Shown: piece after piece, positions 51,332 through 60,233 of the stretch
Position numbering within the stretch: position 1 is the first letter of the stretch
How the letters are laid out: each line of letters begins with the position of its first letter
Assembly: GCA_004010535.1 (NCBI GenBank)
Contig: RQYE01000006.1
Location: 62,001-126,000 of the forward strand
DNA: 64,000 bases
Direction of reading: 5' to 3'
Source of the DNA: Coriobacteriales bacterium OH1046
GTDB taxonomy: Bacteria; Actinomycetota; Coriobacteriia; Coriobacteriales; Atopobiaceae
Translations under genes and position numbers: made by a program
Notes under the pieces: model-generated
The model's input: only the letters and a program-made list of their open reading frames with translations
Databases searched by the model: none
Told to the model about the DNA's origin: nothing

Positions 51332-52345
51332 ATGAAACGGCATATAAAGCAATCGACGATGAGGCGCCTCATCTCGCTGGCAATGCTGCTGGCCCTCATC
51401 GCTCTATTCGGAGTGCTGGGAGGTATGAGCTTTCTCAGCACCGGTAACTTCTCCGAGATCTTCCGGAACGCCTCTGTGGTCGCCATCGTCGGCGTCGGCG
51501 TGACGTACGTGATCATCACCTCGGGAATCGATCTCTCCACGGGCAGCATGATGGCGCTTGTCGCAATGACCATGGCGAACATCTATGCCTACACGTTGCT
51601 GCCGATCTGGTCGATGATCCTCATCGGCATCGCCGTCGGGCTCGTTGCGGGTCTCGTGAATGGCATCATCGTTGCCAAGCTCAACGTCCCCGAGTTCATA
51701 GGCACGCTTGCGACGCTGGGAATCTTCCGGGCTCTCACCTACCTTATAGCCATCACCGATGCGAACGGCGTCATCCAATCGCAGCCTCTGACCGTACCCG
51801 AATACACGGTCCTCGGCGGATCCATCGGTGCCGTGTTCTACGTGACCGTCGCGATGGCCATCTTCGTTATCGCAGGCGAGGTCGTCCTCAAGTACACCCG
51901 TTTTGGCACGAACCTGTATGCGGTCGGCGCCAACAAGAAGTCGGCAACCCTCTCGGGCATCGACGTGCCACGCACGCGCATGATCGCCTATGTGATCGTA
52001 GGCTTCTGCGTAGCCGTAGGCAGCGTCTTCACCACCGCGCGTCTTCAGAGCACCACGGCGCTTCTTGGCTCGGGCTTCGAGTTCAACCCCATCGCGGCGG
52101 CCGTTATCGGCGGCGTCTCGCTCGCGGGCGGCTCAGGCGACATCATCGGCACGCTCATCGGCTCCGTCTTCATGGCCACGCTCGAGAACGGTTTGCTCAA
52201 ACTGCACATGAATACCGCCTTCCAATACATCATCAAGGGCATTGTGATCGTCGCCGTCGTCATCTTCGACTCCCTGTACCGGAAGCGCATGGATAGGATT
52301 GCCAAGGAGCACGGAGCTCAGGCGGAAGAAGGTGTTGGAGCATGA
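51332..52345 (+). CDS. Ribose-type ABC transporter permease (RbsC-like)
   Basis: I chose the ATG at 51332; a GTG 12 bp upstream is also possible and both have weak ribosome sites. The 337-residue protein has eight to ten hydrophobic segments and the family signatures GIDLSTGSMMALVAM, GTNLYAVGANKKSATLSGIDV and AAVIGGVSLAGGSGDIIGT. Its stop overlaps the ATPase start (ATGA). With the second permease it would form the channel. Confidence 0.92.
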   Translation: MKRHIKQSTMRRLISLAMLLALIALFGVLGGMSFLSTGNFSEIFRNASVVAIVGVGVTYVIITSGIDLSTGSMMALVAMTMANIYAYTLLPIWSMILIGIAVGLVAGLVNGIIVAKLNVPEFIGTLATLGIFRALTYLIAITDANGVIQSQPLTVPEYTVLGGSIGAVFYVTVAMAIFVIAGEVVLKYTRFGTNLYAVGANKKSATLSGIDVPRTRMIAYVIVGFCVAVGSVFTTARLQSTTALLGSGFEFNPIAAAVIGGVSLAGGSGDIIGTLIGSVFMATLENGLLKLHMNTAFQYIIKGIVIVAVVIFDSLYRKRMDRIAKEHGAQAEEGVGA

Positions 52346-53859
52346 GCAAGGAGCTTCTGCTAGAGGCGAACCATATTTACAAGAGCTTCAGCGGTATCCC
52401 GGTTCTACACGATGTCCACTTCGATGTTCGCAGGGGCGAGGTGCACGCTCTCATGGGCGAGAACGGCGCCGGCAAGTCCACATTGATCAAGATCATCACG
52501 GGCATCTACACCAAGGATGCGGGGCAGATCAGCTGGGAGGGTAAACCGGTAGAGATCAACAGCTACCAAGATTGCCTGAATCTGGGCATCTCATGCATCT
52601 ACCAAGAGCTCTCGGTCATCCCGCCGCTCACGGTGGCGCAGAACGTGTACCTGCGCAAGGAGCCGCTCAGAGCCGGACTCATCGACTACAACAAGATGAA
52701 CAGCATGACCCAGCAGCTCATCGACCTGTACGACTTTCCACTCAAGCCCACGACGCTCGTGGAGGATCTGGGTATGGGACAGCGCCAGCTGGTCGAGATC
52801 CTGAAAGGCCTGTCCAACGACTCGAAGCTCCTCATCATGGACGAACCCACCTCATCCCTCTCAGGCAAGGAGGCGGAGAGCCTCTTCGGCATCATCTGCA
52901 AACTCCGCGATCAGGGTGTATCGATCATCTACATCTCGCATCGACTCGAGGAGGTCTATCGCCTGTCCGACCGTCTCACAATCCTGCGCGATGGCAAGAA
53001 CGCCGCCGTCCTCGAGAAAGATGAGATCATCCCCAAGATGGTCATCGAGACGATGATCGGCAAGGAGATGGAGGAGGTCGACGACTCCAGCAAGGAGCTC
53101 CGCTCGGATGAGGGTCCCGTCTGCCTCGAAGTGAAGAGTCTCACAGACTCTGCAAACCGGTTCCGCAATATCAGCTTCCAGGTGAGGCACGGGGAGATCC
53201 TCGGCATAGGCGGTCTCATCGGCGCAGGACGAACCGAGATCGTTCGAGCGATCTACGGTGTGGACAAAGCCGCAAGCGGAGAGGTACTGCTTGACGACGA
53301 GCGGCTTGACCCCAACCCGGCGCTGAGCATCAGCAAGGGCATCGGCTTCGTTCCCGAGGACCGCCGCAAGCAGGGCTTCATCCCGCTCCTCTCCACAGTC
53401 AAGAACGTAGCGCTCACCAACTACGACATCATCAAGCGCACTGGCATGGCCATCGACGAGAACGATGAGCTTGAACTGAGTAAGAAGGCCATAGAGGCCA
53501 TCGACATCCGTCCCGCCGATCCGCAGAAGGAAGTCGGGACCATGTCTGGCGGCAACCAGCAGAAGGTGGTCCTCGGCAAGTGGCTCGTGCGCGGTCTCAA
53601 GCTGCTGATCGTTGACGAGCCGACAGCGGGCATAGACGTCGGTGCCAAGGCTGAGATCTACAGCATCCTCGACCAGCTCGCCTCCGATGGCGTTGCGGTT
53701 ATCGTCGTCTCGTCCGACCTCCAAGAACTCCTCCGCGTCTCGCACCGCATCATCGTCATGAGGAAAGGCGGCATCGTGCGGGAGTTCAAGGACGAGACGG
53801 TCACTCAGGCAAAGATCCTTGCAGCCATGCAGGGCGTCGAGGAGGGGGAGAAGCGATGA
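52342..53859 (+). CDS. Ribose-type ABC transporter ATPase with two NBDs (RbsA-like)
   Basis: The 505-residue protein has two ATPase domains. The first has Walker A GENGAGKST and Walker B KLLIMDEPTSSL. The second has a degenerate P-loop GGLIGAGRTE, an intact signature MSGGNQQKV and Walker B LLIVDEPTAGID. This asymmetry is normal for RbsA/MglA-type proteins. It is coupled to both neighbouring permease genes by ATGA overlaps. Confidence 0.95.
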   Translation: MSKELLLEANHIYKSFSGIPVLHDVHFDVRRGEVHALMGENGAGKSTLIKIITGIYTKDAGQISWEGKPVEINSYQDCLNLGISCIYQELSVIPPLTVAQNVYLRKEPLRAGLIDYNKMNSMTQQLIDLYDFPLKPTTLVEDLGMGQRQLVEILKGLSNDSKLLIMDEPTSSLSGKEAESLFGIICKLRDQGVSIIYISHRLEEVYRLSDRLTILRDGKNAAVLEKDEIIPKMVIETMIGKEMEEVDDSSKELRSDEGPVCLEVKSLTDSANRFRNISFQVRHGEILGIGGLIGAGRTEIVRAIYGVDKAASGEVLLDDERLDPNPALSISKGIGFVPEDRRKQGFIPLLSTVKNVALTNYDIIKRTGMAIDENDELELSKKAIEAIDIRPADPQKEVGTMSGGNQQKVVLGKWLVRGLKLLIVDEPTAGIDVGAKAEIYSILDQLASDGVAVIVVSSDLQELLRVSHRIIVMRKGGIVREFKDETVTQAKILAAMQGVEEGEKR

Positions 53860-54857
53860 AGAAGATTGACTGGGAAAAGATGAGCAAGCCGATCATTCTG
53901 GTCGGCGCCATCATCATCCTCTCCGTTCTGAGACCGCAGTCATTCCTCACGGCCAATAACTTCGCGAACGTGCTCTGGTCCGTCTCTGTCATCGGCATCA
54001 TGACTTGCGGCACCGTGTTCGTGTTCCTTGCCGGCGGCATCGATCTCTCGATCGGGACGCTCGCTGGGTTGAGCGCCATCACAGTAGTCGAGATCATCGA
54101 CAAGATGGGAGCGACGAATGCAAGCGTGATCATAGGCATCATAGCCGCACTGTGCGTGGGGGCGTTTGCGGGCATGGTCCACGGACTCATCATCACCAGG
54201 TTCAACATTCCCGCATTCCTCGTAACCTTTGCCGCACAGAGCGTCTACCTCGGACTTTCCATGGTCATCACCAACAACCGCATCGTAAGCGCACGCGAAC
54301 CGGCTCTTTTCACCTCCATCGGCTCGATGAAGATCCTAGGCTTCCCGCTCCCCATCTACCTCATGATCATCATCGCCCTGATCAGCTGGTTCTCCCTCTC
54401 AAGAACCACCTTCGGCCGCGATATCTATGCCGTGGGCGGCAATCCCGAGGCATCCGAGATTTCGGGCGTGCACGTGAGCAAGGACATCGTCCTCTGCTAC
54501 GTCTTCTCGGGCTTGACGGCAGCCATCGGCGGCATCGTGCTCGCCTCCATGACCCAGCAGGGTATGGCATCCACGGGCAGCGGATACGAAACCCAGGTCA
54601 TCACGGCTGCGGTCATCGGCGGCGTGAGCCTCCTCGGCGGCGTGGGTACCGTCCCCGGCTGCATTTACGGCGTGGTGATCATGGGTCTCATCAACAATGG
54701 CCTCAACCTCATGAGCGTGCCGTCAACACAAAGCGGCCTCGTCCAAGGCGTCGTGATCATCATCGCCGTCGCTTTCGATGCGCTGCAGCATCAGGATCAG
54801 TCTCGCAAAAAGGTCAAGAGGATCTCCGAACAGATCAAGGGAACGGCCAGCAGCTAG
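53856..54857 (+). CDS. Ribose-type ABC transporter permease, second copy
   Basis: The 333-residue membrane protein is a second RbsC-like permease: LAGGIDLSIGTLAGL, GRDIYAVGGNPEASEISGVHV and ITAAVIGGVSLLGGVGT match the same points as in the first permease. Two different permeases in one operon point to a heterodimeric channel, as seen in some autoinducer-2, rhamnose or xylitol-type systems. Its start overlaps the ATPase stop. Confidence 0.92.
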   Translation: MKKIDWEKMSKPIILVGAIIILSVLRPQSFLTANNFANVLWSVSVIGIMTCGTVFVFLAGGIDLSIGTLAGLSAITVVEIIDKMGATNASVIIGIIAALCVGAFAGMVHGLIITRFNIPAFLVTFAAQSVYLGLSMVITNNRIVSAREPALFTSIGSMKILGFPLPIYLMIIIALISWFSLSRTTFGRDIYAVGGNPEASEISGVHVSKDIVLCYVFSGLTAAIGGIVLASMTQQGMASTGSGYETQVITAAVIGGVSLLGGVGTVPGCIYGVVIMGLINNGLNLMSVPSTQSGLVQGVVIIIAVAFDALQHQDQSRKKVKRISEQIKGTASS

Positions 54858-54883
54858 CCATGAACTGACAGGGAGTGATTGCT

Positions 54884-55786
54884 ATGAGGAAGATCGATGC
54901 GCATCTGCACCTCGCGAAGGTCATCGCAGGTTACTGCGCACGCGGAGAGAGCCGTGCGGCCGGCAACGGCAAGGTAGCCTGGGCGAATGGGGACAGCTAC
55001 CAGCTGATCCCCGAGGGCTGGGGCGACGAGTCGTTCCTCGCCGAGACCGCGCTCGGGCTCATGGATGAGAACGGGGTCGAGAAGGCAGTCCTCATGCAGG
55101 GCTCGCTCTATGGCTTCCAGAATGAGTACTACCGCGAGGTCCTGAGAAAGCATCCCGATCGCTTCTGCCCGACCGTCTCGGTGGATCCATCCATGGCAAA
55201 CCACATGGAGGTTCTCGAGCGCTTCTTCCGCGACGAGGGCTTTCGCGCCGCCAAATTCGAAGTAAGCTCGGGCGGCGGTCTCATGGGAGCGAATCCATCC
55301 TTCGTGCTCAGCGACCACATGATGGAGATCTTCCAGCTCATCGAGGATTACAAGGGCACGGTCGCGTTGGATATCGGCGATTTCATGATGGACAGCCACC
55401 AACCCGCATCGATCGTGCGCATCGCCAGACGCTGTCCCGATCTCAAGATCGTGGTCTGCCACCTGTGCGCCCCCCATCGGGATCTCCACGATGAGTGGGC
55501 GGCCGAGCTCCGCATGATGAAGCAGGGCAACATCTGGTTCGACATCTCATCCATTCCCAAGATCATGGCGCCCGATGTCTATCCGTACCCGGATGCCGCC
55601 GTATTCCTCAAGGAGGCGAAGGGCATCATCGGCGCCGAGCGCCTGCTCTGGGGCACCGATGCGCCCTACGCCGCCACCCAGGACAGCTATGGGCACTTGG
55701 CCGACTACCTCATGAAGAACGGGGCGTTCACCGACGACGAGCTCGCCACTGTCTACTACAACAACGCGGACGAGGTCTACTTCTAG
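54884..55786 (+). CDS. Amidohydrolase-family metal hydrolase
   Basis: The ATG at 54884 has CAGGGAGTG upstream. The 300-residue protein starts MRKIDAHLHLAKV, the metal-binding DxHxH of amidohydrolase (PF04909-type) TIM barrels. Other expected pieces are VVCHLCAPH (a metal His) and LLWGTDAPYA (catalytic Asp). Relatives hydrolyse lactones, decarboxylate or cut amides of ring compounds. It is in the ABC operon, so it probably acts on the imported ligand. Confidence 0.88.
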   Translation: MRKIDAHLHLAKVIAGYCARGESRAAGNGKVAWANGDSYQLIPEGWGDESFLAETALGLMDENGVEKAVLMQGSLYGFQNEYYREVLRKHPDRFCPTVSVDPSMANHMEVLERFFRDEGFRAAKFEVSSGGGLMGANPSFVLSDHMMEIFQLIEDYKGTVALDIGDFMMDSHQPASIVRIARRCPDLKIVVCHLCAPHRDLHDEWAAELRMMKQGNIWFDISSIPKIMAPDVYPYPDAAVFLKEAKGIIGAERLLWGTDAPYAATQDSYGHLADYLMKNGAFTDDELATVYYNNADEVYF

Positions 55787-55800
55787 GAAGGAGCCGGTAC

Positions 55801-56799
55801 ATGATCAGGGTTGTCTCCCTCTATGCCTCCCGCTCACCGATGTACGATGAGCTTAACCGGAGGGCAAGTGCCTATGCCGCAGATCTGGGCCTCGAATATG
55901 CTTGGGCCCCTCATGACGGCTACAGCGACGAATACGCCATCGAGCAGCTCAAGGATGCAGATGCCGGCATCATCGATGTGGATCCGTTCGATAGGAAGAT
56001 CTTCTCGCAGCTGGGCAGCAGATGCCGTCTGCTCGTGCGCTATGGCGTGGGGTTCGACGCGGTGAGCCTCACGGACGCGACCGAGGCGGGCATCGCGATC
56101 GCCCGTACCGCAGGCGCGAATGCCGAAAGCGTGGCCGAGATGGCCCTCGCGCTCATCATGGCGGCCAAGCGGCAGCTCATCTTGAACCAAAGCATCGTCG
56201 ATGCGGGAAGGTGGGATCACAACGTCGGTGGCGAGCTTTTGGGCAAGAAGGTGGGCATCTTGGGCTTCGGAGCTATCGGAAGGCGTCTCGCATGCCTGCT
56301 GGGCTGCTTCGATGCCGAGATCTACGCACATGATCCCAACCTGGACGAGGCTGCCATTGCAGATCTCGGCGCTCGTCAAGCGGATCTTGAGACCATCTTC
56401 AGCGAGTGCGACGCCATCAGCGTGCACGTCCCGTATCTTCCGGCAACGCATCATCTGGTCGATGCGCGCCTGCTTTCGCTCATGAAACCCGACGCTGTCA
56501 TCGTATGCACCTCGCGCGGCAATGTCGTGGACGAGGATGCCCTCGCGGAGGTGCTCCGCGAACGTAGGATCCTCGGTGCCGGACTCGATGTCTTCGCACG
56601 GGAACCCCTGCCCATGGAATCGCCGCTGAGAGGACTCGACAACGTCGTGCTGACCCCGCACGTGTCGGCGCAGACCACCGACGCGCTCTGGAACATCTAT
56701 AGGCGCGCCTTGGAGGTAGCGGCCGACTTCTTCGCCGGACGCGAGCTTGATAGAGCCGACCTCCTCAACCCCGAATGTCTCGAAAAGGCACAGAGCTAG
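55801..56799 (+). CDS. D-isomer-specific 2-hydroxyacid dehydrogenase
   Basis: GAAGGAGCCGG precedes the ATG at 55801. The 332-residue enzyme has the NAD-binding GILGFGAIGRRLA, the substrate-binding Arg in VCTSRGNVVDEDAL, and the catalytic His in LTPHVSAQT. It resembles phosphoglycerate dehydrogenase-like enzymes that interconvert 2-hydroxy- and 2-keto acids. As last gene of the ABC operon it may oxidise or reduce the acid made by the amidohydrolase. Confidence 0.92.
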   Translation: MIRVVSLYASRSPMYDELNRRASAYAADLGLEYAWAPHDGYSDEYAIEQLKDADAGIIDVDPFDRKIFSQLGSRCRLLVRYGVGFDAVSLTDATEAGIAIARTAGANAESVAEMALALIMAAKRQLILNQSIVDAGRWDHNVGGELLGKKVGILGFGAIGRRLACLLGCFDAEIYAHDPNLDEAAIADLGARQADLETIFSECDAISVHVPYLPATHHLVDARLLSLMKPDAVIVCTSRGNVVDEDALAEVLRERRILGAGLDVFAREPLPMESPLRGLDNVVLTPHVSAQTTDALWNIYRRALEVAADFFAGRELDRADLLNPECLEKAQS

Positions 56800-56800
56800 C

Positions 56801-56864
56801 CCGAAGCAAACCCCTTCCCAGCGGCGGTCGGCGCTCCTTCACCGACCGTCGCCTCTTCTTCGGG
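56801..56864. terminator. Bidirectional terminator between dehydrogenase and YhcH-type genes
   Basis: CCCGAAG directly after the dehydrogenase stop can pair with CTTCGGG near 56860; inside it GGCGGTCGG pairs with CCGACCGTCGCC (56822-56852), followed by TCTTCTT. It serves the two converging genes. Confidence 0.8.
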
Positions 56865-56901
56865 GGTATTGGATCGGCAGCCGAGCTTCAGTGCGCAGTC
56901 C

Positions 56902-57393
56902 TTACGAGACGCAGGTATCGAGGCGGACCTTGATGACGATCTTCTTAATGCGGGCTGGGGCATCCCCTGCCTGTATGGCGGGGATATGCATGTCCCATGG
57001 GAAGAAGATGGCGTAGCTGCCCAGTTGCATGTCGATGCGGTTCTCGCCTGCGCCAGGGTTCTCCCTCCAGAAGCAGATGTCGCGCGGCGTGTCGAGAAGG
57101 TCCTCGTCAGGTACGTTGTCGCCCATGTTGGGATACCAGCCGATGGCCTCCGGCCCGCCGTCCGCCAAGAATTGCACGTCGATATACTTCCGATGGGACT
57201 CCGGCCTGAGCTCCTGCCGCGGTTTGGTGGTCACATCGAGGACCTGCATGACCATACTATCGTCATCCAGATGGTACACTCCGGGCCCACAGACCGCCGG
57301 CGCACCCGAGGCGAGGATCTTGAGGGCGCGGCGCAGAGCCTCTGGGTAGAGATCCCATTGCGCAGGACACTCGTTCACGTTTCCGACAAGCAT
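56902..57393 (-). CDS. YhcH/YjgK/YiaL-family protein
   Basis: GGGAG lies 8 bp before the ATG. The 163-residue protein has the cupin-like family core: HRKYIDVQFLADGGPEAIGWYP and an ending with IFFPWDMHIPAIQAGDAPARIKKIVIKVRL, where His and Glu/Asp residues bind metal. YhcH-type proteins are linked to opening or anomer exchange of sugar derivatives such as sialic acid. It is divergent from the GntR-type gene. A second family member is encoded at 63281. Confidence 0.88.
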   Translation of the reverse strand: MLVGNVNECPAQWDLYPEALRRALKILASGAPAVCGPGVYHLDDDSMVMQVLDVTTKPRQELRPESHRKYIDVQFLADGGPEAIGWYPNMGDNVPDEDLLDTPRDICFWRENPGAGENRIDMQLGSYAIFFPWDMHIPAIQAGDAPARIKKIVIKVRLDTCVS

Positions 57394-57541
57394 TGTTGGA
57401 CTCCCTTCAAGTGTGATATTCCACCCGCAAAAAATCGGCGCCGAATCCCCAGCCCACACGATGGGACTCCGCGTTTGTCTGATATTCTGTATGAGGCAGA
57501 GCCCGTCGGGGCGCGAAAATATCCGAACGGTAAGGTGGAGC

Positions 57542-58345
57542 ATGGAAATGGGAATGGCGCGTGCGGTGAGCAAGGCAGCGCAGACCACGGCAAAGCGCAG
57601 GGGAAGCGATGCATCGACCGAGATGGTCGTACTGCGCAAGTCGGATAACGAGACGAGCGTCGACTATGCATACCGCACCCTCAGATACAATATCCTCATG
57701 TTCACCATGCCACCCGGCTCGCTGCTGCGGGAAGCTTCCGTCGCCCAGCGTTTGGGGATCTCCAAGACCCCCGTGCATCAAGCTGTCGGGATGCTTCGGG
57801 AGCAGCTGCTTGTCGATGTCGCCCCCCAAAGCGCCACGCATATCTCCCGCATCAACGTGAGTGCCATGCGCCAAGGGTCGCTTTTGCGCACCGATGTCGA
57901 GGCGATGACGCTCTTCCGCATGGCCGGTAGGCTTCCAAGCAGCTACATCGTACGTTTAGGAGAGTGTCTCGCCCAGCAGCGCAGCGCGCTCGACACCGCT
58001 CCACTCGATATATTCCGCATCGCAACCCTCGACGACGAATTCCACCGCGTCGTCTTCGAAGGATCGGGGCTGGAATTCACCTGGAGGTCGATCAGGACGG
58101 CGTCCGCCCATTACGACCGTGTGCGGTTCATGGGACTGGTCTACGGCTTCGATGATCCCGCCGCCTTCTACCATGACCACGAGGATCTCTACAAGCGGCT
58201 CGCATTCGGCACGAGACTCACAAAGGACCAGCTCTACACGTTTATTTACGGCCATTTGAACCATTATGTCGATTTCTTCGACAAGATGGTGGTGGATCAT
58301 CCCGACTACTTCGATTTCGGACCGGTCCCGGGAGATACCGTCTAA
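57542..58345 (+). CDS. GntR-family regulator (FadR/FCD-like)
   Basis: Several starts are close together; I chose 57542 after AAGGTGGAGC, while 57548 is equally possible. The 267-residue protein has a winged HTH (LRYNILMFTMPPGSLLREASVAQRLGISKTPVHQAVGMLREQ) and a helical C-terminal domain with FCD-type acidic and His residues (DDEFHRVVFEGSG; LYTFIYGHLNHYVDFF). It lies between the two transporter units that share a palindromic operator, so it is the best candidate to control both. Confidence 0.87.
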   Translation: MEMGMARAVSKAAQTTAKRRGSDASTEMVVLRKSDNETSVDYAYRTLRYNILMFTMPPGSLLREASVAQRLGISKTPVHQAVGMLREQLLVDVAPQSATHISRINVSAMRQGSLLRTDVEAMTLFRMAGRLPSSYIVRLGECLAQQRSALDTAPLDIFRIATLDDEFHRVVFEGSGLEFTWRSIRTASAHYDRVRFMGLVYGFDDPAAFYHDHEDLYKRLAFGTRLTKDQLYTFIYGHLNHYVDFFDKMVVDHPDYFDFGPVPGDTV

Positions 58346-58718
58346 GACGGATTCGAAGAGCGCTGATAGGAGCGCCACGCCCCAGCTCCGACATTGGAGG
58401 CGCACCAGAGATCTGTTCGGCTCGAGATGCAGCAGTATGGAATTTCAGTTATGTCGAAATTCAGGTGGAATCCGAGCATCTACCTATCTGAGGTGCACAA
58501 ATTCAAACCGTTAGCTGGATAAAAGATGCCGTTTATCGGCCATTATGCTTATCATGCGAAGATTTCGTGGAATTAAAACTAATATTTTAGTAAATCATCC
58601 TTCCTATGAGAACGCCTGATTCGGAAAGATGTGCTCCCATAGGCGAGGATATCATGCAAACCAGGAAGAGAGGGGAGTCGGGCACGTCATCTCGTCGGTT
58701 CACTGAAAGGAAGGGCAC
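58346..58718 (+). promoter_or_regulatory. Leader and promoter of the second transporter gene (shared regulatory set 2)
   Basis: There is no gene in this region. It contains AATTTC-N9-GAAATT (58441-58461), the TATCGGCCATTAT block with TAATAT at 58580-58585, and GGGCACGTCATCTCG (58680-58694) next to the ribosome site AAAGGAAGG. These match the set before the ABC operon in order and nearly in spacing. Confidence 0.75.
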
Positions 58719-60107
58719 ATGGAATTCGTTATCGGTATCCTCCTCATCGCATCATTCTTCGCTTTTGCATTCTACTGCATCAAGGGATACAACCTCATGG
58801 CGGGCTTCCTTACGATGGCCACGCTTTGGTTGATCCTTTCCCTGCTCGGCACGCTCGGCGCGTCTCCCTCTTTCATCGAGGCCAATCCGGCGCTGCAGTT
58901 CGGCGAGGGAACTGATGTCACGCTCGTCAACATTCTCAACACCGTCTACCAGTCCGGCCCCGAGGGCTGGGGCACCATCCTCATCAACTTCCTCTTCGGT
59001 GCCTGGTTCGGCCGCGTCCTCATGGATACGGGCATCGCCTCGACCATCATCCGCAAGACGGTCGAGCTCGGCGGCGACAAGCCCCTCATCACTATCATCC
59101 TGCTCGACATCGTCACTGCTATCATCTTCACCTCGATGACCGGTGCCGGCCCCGTCATGGCCGTAGGCGTCATCGTGCTCCCGATCCTCATGTCGCTCGG
59201 CATCCCCAAGACCATCGCGCTTTTCACCTTCATCGCATCGGTCGGCGCGGGTTGCTACCTCAACCCCGTCTTCTTCGCCCAGTACCGCGCTTTCGTCATC
59301 AACCCCGACCAACTTCCCGACTTTCTCTTCGGTTGGTATGCCCAGAACTGGGGCTACTACGCCATGGGGATCATGGTCGTCGTCACGCTCATCATGACGG
59401 CGATCTACCTGCGCTCCAGTAAGAAGAGCCATGCTTGGGCTGCCCAAGTCGCCCCTCAAGCGCAGAAGGACGCCCCCGGCTACACCCTGATCCTCCCGCT
59501 TGTCCCCGTGATCCTCAACATCGCCTTCAACTTCTCCGTCATCGGCGGCTTCGTCCTTGCAGGCATGCTGGCGCTTTGGCTGTGCGGCAAGTTCGATAAG
59601 GGCTTCCGCGAGAACATCCAGTACATCAGCAAGCTCATGTACGATGGCACTGTCGACACAGCTCCCATGGTCGGCTTCCTGCTGTGCCTCCCCATGTTCA
59701 ACACGGTCGCACGCTACGCATCCCCGTACTTCAGCGCCGTCCTCGGCCCCATCATCCCGCAGTCCACGCTGATGATCTGCGTCCTGTTCACCGCGCTCCT
59801 GTTCTTCAGCCTCTTCCGCGGGCCGCTGACGCTCGTCGGCTGCGGTGCTGCCACGCTCGGCGTGCTCAAGAACGTCGCGACCTTCTCCGTCCCGTTCATG
59901 TACTGCGCCTTCGCCATCCCCACCATCACCGGCAACCTCGCGTCCTGCATCACACAGAGTTGGACCGCATGGGGCCTCTCGTATACGAAGGTCGAGTCGA
60001 AAGACTTCCTGCGCCTCACGGTCCCGACCCTCTACATCGGTGGCGCCCTGCTCTTTGCCCTGACCTATATCACGATGGGCGCGCTCGGCGCCGAGTGGTT
60101 CGTGTAG
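58719..60107 (+). CDS. Multi-helix carboxylate-type permease
   Basis: The 462-residue membrane protein has about eleven to twelve hydrophobic helices. TDTGIA-like and MTGAGPVMAVGVIVLPILMSLGIPK segments, a central polar loop, and SFLRGPLTLVGCGAATLG-like segments recall GntP/citrate-type ion-transporter superfamily members for organic acids. I cannot name the substrate. The regulatory set it shares with the ABC operon and the hydantoinase gene downstream suggest an acid or amide intermediate. Confidence 0.8.
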   Translation: MEFVIGILLIASFFAFAFYCIKGYNLMAGFLTMATLWLILSLLGTLGASPSFIEANPALQFGEGTDVTLVNILNTVYQSGPEGWGTILINFLFGAWFGRVLMDTGIASTIIRKTVELGGDKPLITIILLDIVTAIIFTSMTGAGPVMAVGVIVLPILMSLGIPKTIALFTFIASVGAGCYLNPVFFAQYRAFVINPDQLPDFLFGWYAQNWGYYAMGIMVVVTLIMTAIYLRSSKKSHAWAAQVAPQAQKDAPGYTLILPLVPVILNIAFNFSVIGGFVLAGMLALWLCGKFDKGFRENIQYISKLMYDGTVDTAPMVGFLLCLPMFNTVARYASPYFSAVLGPIIPQSTLMICVLFTALLFFSLFRGPLTLVGCGAATLGVLKNVATFSVPFMYCAFAIPTITGNLASCITQSWTAWGLSYTKVESKDFLRLTVPTLYIGGALLFALTYITMGALGAEWFV

Positions 60108-60173
60108 GATCCCGCACACCGCAGGCCCCAAGCGTACGTGCAGCCGCACGGCTGCGTAAGAGCTCACGGATGC

Positions 60174-60216
60174 GGCGGGCATGTTGGAGAATATCCCGTC
60201 TTTCGGCATGCCCGCC
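60174..60216 (+). repeat. Hairpin in the leader of the HyuA-like gene
   Basis: Perfect 10-bp arms GGCGGGCATG and CATGCCCGCC enclose 23 nt and end shortly before the AGGAGG of the next gene. A smaller stem GCAGCCG/CGGCTGC lies just upstream. They may end part of the transporter transcripts or control translation of the HyuA-like gene. Confidence 0.55.
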
Positions 60217-60233
60217 CGTTATTAGGAGGAACC

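Noticed and set aside
58752-60209. Long minus-strand frame opposite the permease gene at 58719
   Set aside because: Asp/Glu/Gly/Arg-rich shadow; the plus strand has clear membrane helices and a ribosome site.
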